Of a stretch of 34,970 nt of DNA, positions 32,523 through 34,970 are shown piece after piece. The first letter of the stretch is position 1; each line of letters starts with the position of its first letter. Origin of the DNA: Myxococcales bacterium (lineage in GTDB: Bacteria > Myxococcota_A > Polyangia > Haliangiales > Haliangiaceae); contig JAQBQF010000097.1 of the NCBI GenBank assembly GCA_028287115.1, positions 1-34,970 of the forward strand, written 5' to 3'. Under the pieces are notes generated by a model that did not search any database, was not told the origin of the DNA, and saw only the letters and a list, made by a program, of their open reading frames with translations. The position numbers and the translations under genes are program-made.

Positions 32523-34970
32523 TTATTCGGCGGCAATGGCCGTGACCCTTATGCGTTCGTGGCTGTCGCGCATCTCGGCTGGTGCCTGCGTAACCGGCAT
32601 GTTCTTCCACGTCGGCGCCCAGCCCGTAAAGAATCCCGTCCAGACCTCATACTTCCCTGCCCCGTTTGAGGGGTCGATCCGGATCGTGAAGTGATCGACG
32701 AGGACATCTCCTTGTTGCCATGTCGACGTGGGACAACGTCCGCCGATCGGATCGTGATCCGCGTTGACGCGCATCGTCGGGCCGTCGACGTGGATGAACA
32801 TCTTCCATGATCGCCCGATCGGATGAAGCACTCGGTAGAACAGCGTGATGTCGAGCTCGTCGCCGAGCCGAACGCGTTGAGGGATGTCCCACCCGATGAG
32901 CTCGATGCGATCGTCCCAGACAACGCGCGCTTGCGATCGACTTGCGATCGTTGTCGGCTCTGAGTGAAGGACGCTGCCCACCTTTGGGTCAATGTTGCTA
33001 TTGCACGATGGTGGGTCGAGCACGACGCGTACGTCTTTGCGCCCAGCCTGAATAGATCCCGTGAGCGCCTTGGAACTGTCCGGACCGATCACCTGCAACG
33101 AATACGCACCAGCCGAAAGATCTCCGATCTCGAAGCGCCCCGTGGTGGTCGTGATCGTCGTCGGAGCGGGTGACCACTCGTTGAAGCCGGCGACTGCAAG
33201 GACTCGCGCATCCGCGATCGGCGCCTCTGAAGAATCAACTACCACGCCCGCAATCGCCAGCTTCTGAACTTCCACGACGAGCCGAACGCCGTCTACTTGG
33301 GCATCGCCATCGGCGAGTAAGACTGGGGCTGGAGGCGGACCTACAAATGAAAACGGGAGAGGGCTCGCCTCCCCAGCCGAAACCTCCACGCGGTATTTCG
33401 CGCCGCCTGTCATGCTGCCGCAGTCGAAGCGGCCGGCTAGATCAGTGATGCATCGGCCCTGGTCATCCGTGTCGGCGTGCATGAATCTCACGAGAACCCC
33501 AGGTACTGGCGCGCTCTTCGCGTCGTACACGCTGCCGGTAATGCGCGCGCCGTAGATAAGGTCGATGTCGGCTTCGCGACGCTCCCCGAGTCCAAGCCGA
33601 ACTCTAGCGCCCTCCGGAACGAAGGCGCCGACGGTGGCATTGTCGGCGAAGAGCACGTAGTCGCCGGGATCAAGACCACGCAAGACGAAGCGTCCCGACT
33701 CGTCGGTCTCCGTCGTCGACGTTTGGACCCATCCTTGCGGAGCGGTCGCTTTCACGCGCGTGTGCGGCACCGGCTTTCCGTGGCGACGCACCGTACCCGC
33801 GATCTCTCCAAGGGCTTCGACTTCGAGCGTCACGTTCTGCTCTCCGGGCGCGACGTGCACCGACTTCGGCGCGCGCAACCGGTACGGCGTGGTCGTGAAG
33901 CTCACGTCGCCGGTAGCGACGCCGTCCAACACGAACGTTCCGTCGGCTTGACTCACCGCCTCGGTAGCCGGGACGGTCGTCGCGTCGCGCGCTTGATACG
34001 TCGGCTTCTCGCCGCGGTCGGTAACGGTGACCCCCGCGACTGGCTTTCCGTCAACGACGACACGTCCACGAACGACGGCGCGCGCAGTCATCGTCACCTC
34101 CAGGTCCTTTGACTCGCCAGCTCCGACCACCACGGTGAACGGACTTGCGGAGAGCTCGCGCCCGAACGCAAGTACACGCCGCCGACCTGCCGCCACACCT
34201 GCTGCACGGAAGCGACCGTCAGAACCGGTAACAGCGCGCACCGGAGCAGGTTGCTCACTTCCGGGTCGTGGCGTTGCTTCGTCCCAGTCGAACCGGATCT
34301 CAGCGTTTGCGACCGGCAGCCCCTGCGCCGTGATGGCGCGTCCGGATACGACACCTTCCGGACTGAGCACGAAGTCGTGATGTACGCGTCCCGAAAGAGT
34401 CGCAACCAATTCGACGGCACCATAACCATTTGCGCGAATGACCAACCGGAGGTCTTCAGGCATCCCTTGTGCGCGGAGACACAGATCGAACGAGCCAGAT
34501 CGGTCGGTTTCCGCGCCGATCACATCCTGTGCGAGCAATTCCGCATGAACGATTGGAGTTCCCGCTGCGTCGATTACCTTTCCAAAGAACCCGACCGCGC
34601 AAGGATCAAGCCCGAGCACGACGTCTTCAGAACGAGATTGCGGATCGCGAAGGTCGACCCGTTTTACCGTCGCGACTCGTCCTGGAACAACGGCTCCGAT
34701 CGCGTACAGCGTTGCCACCTGAACACCGAAATCGAAGTGGCCATCGGAAGTCGTCTGCTGTTCACGAGGCGCGACGAGACCCGCAAGCGACAACTCGCTC
34801 GTGAGTCGGACGACCGCGCCGTTGGCGGGTGCTCCGTCGATAAGAACGTGCCCCGCAATCCGGCGCGCCTTGACACCGTCCTGTGAGAGCCAGCCAGGCG
34901 ACCGGGTGGCTGCAAGTCTAGTGACGAGCTCATCGGCGTCCTCGTTACGATCGGATCCGCGCGCGCCGTG
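32523..34970 (-). CDS. Large multi-domain Ig-like (carboxypeptidase-regulatory-like) protein, N-terminus outside window
   Basis: Read leftward. The frame is open to the right edge; the TTG at 34793 is not the true start, since codons before it continue the fold (for example VKARRIAGHVLIDGAPANGAVVRLT). Visible part 815 residues. It holds about seven beta-sandwich units of the CarboxypepD_reg type, each with the pattern G.V.....PV....V....(TD..G.F.)..L..G.Y, for example VSGRAITAQGLPVANAEIRF, VRGRVVVDGKPVAGVTV and ITGSVYDAKSAPVPGVLV. The last ~150 residues (WKMFIHVDG, GRCPTSTWQQGDVLVDHFTI, GKYEVWTGFF) form a different domain. It resembles those that close large membrane glycosyltransferases. Probably an exported surface or adhesion protein; signal peptide not visible. 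Confidence 0.85.
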   Translation of the reverse strand, partial: HGARGSDRNEDADELVTRLAATRSPGWLSQDGVKARRIAGHVLIDGAPANGAVVRLTSELSLAGLVAPREQQTTSDGHFDFGVQVATLYAIGAVVPGRVATVKRVDLRDPQSRSEDVVLGLDPCAVGFFGKVIDAAGTPIVHAELLAQDVIGAETDRSGSFDLCLRAQGMPEDLRLVIRANGYGAVELVATLSGRVHHDFVLSPEGVVSGRAITAQGLPVANAEIRFDWDEATPRPGSEQPAPVRAVTGSDGRFRAAGVAAGRRRVLAFGRELSASPFTVVVGAGESKDLEVTMTARAVVRGRVVVDGKPVAGVTVTDRGEKPTYQARDATTVPATEAVSQADGTFVLDGVATGDVSFTTTPYRLRAPKSVHVAPGEQNVTLEVEALGEIAGTVRRHGKPVPHTRVKATAPQGWVQTSTTETDESGRFVLRGLDPGDYVLFADNATVGAFVPEGARVRLGLGERREADIDLIYGARITGSVYDAKSAPVPGVLVRFMHADTDDQGRCITDLAGRFDCGSMTGGAKYRVEVSAGEASPLPFSFVGPPPAPVLLADGDAQVDGVRLVVEVQKLAIAGVVVDSSEAPIADARVLAVAGFNEWSPAPTTITTTTGRFEIGDLSAGAYSLQVIGPDSSKALTGSIQAGRKDVRVVLDPPSCNSNIDPKVGSVLHSEPTTIASRSQARVVWDDRIELIGWDIPQRVRLGDELDITLFYRVLHPIGRSWKMFIHVDGPTMRVNADHDPIGGRCPTSTWQQGDVLVDHFTIRIDPSNGAGKYEVWTGFFTGWAPTWKNMPVTQAPAEMRDSHERIRVTAIAAE

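Noticed and set aside
34793..34970. Apparent stop upstream of the right-edge gene suggesting a frameshift
   Set aside because: Careful recount of the codons shows that the frame is open to the edge; the stop came from a misread of the minus strand.

Overview
This is a high-GC window packed with genes on both strands, many of them overlapping by ATGA or GTGA. Three traits suggest a myxobacterium-like member of the Myxococcota, possibly Kofleriaceae/Haliangiaceae: a large Ser/Thr protein kinase tail, many lipoproteins with Gly-Ser or Asp/Pro tethers, and near-perfect sigma-54 promoters. This placement is inference from gene content and sequence style; no rRNA is present to confirm it. Both edge genes are cut by the window: the kinase runs in from the left, and a large Ig-like repeat protein (minus strand) runs in from the right.

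Layout. 1-3459: an overlapping trio of kinase tail with TPR, secreted/membrane protein and Cys-rich lipoprotein. 3505-7682: an alpha-glucan locus with a LamB-like porin, a small Lys/His-rich secreted protein and a lipid-anchored GH13 amylase. Porin and amylase share a CGTTG-N7-CAACG dyad upstream. 7746-12742: a small lipoprotein, an ACE-like M2 metallopeptidase lipoprotein and a converging soluble hybrid histidine kinase. 12929-15397: two tandem paralogous lipoproteins, each with its own sigma-54 -24/-12 element and separated by a strong intrinsic terminator. 15399-18820: BrkB/YihY membrane protein, TatD nuclease, TcdA and a lipoprotein. 18817-23077: peroxiredoxin and a three-subunit biotin-dependent acyl-CoA carboxylase whose carboxyltransferase resembles the glutaconyl-CoA decarboxylase alpha subunit. 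23212-24543: two unknown proteins and divergent tRNA-Gln and tRNA-Met genes. 24665-26983: a candidate operator and two adjacent acyl-CoA dehydrogenases, the first without the catalytic glutamate. 27028-30396: a lidless Hsp70, an overlapping J-domain/TPR partner and a long KAS III-like enzyme.

The most unusual stretch is 30397-32460. A gene-free island of about 1.15 kb carries two ~175-bp direct repeats built from nested hairpins, plus further palindromes. A HUH transposase of the REP-associated (RAYT) type follows, and just behind it stand two copies of a 33-nt REP-like hairpin. This looks like a REPtron-type element with a possible second, larger non-autonomous repeat family.

All calls come from reading the sequence and recognising motifs; no database search was made.
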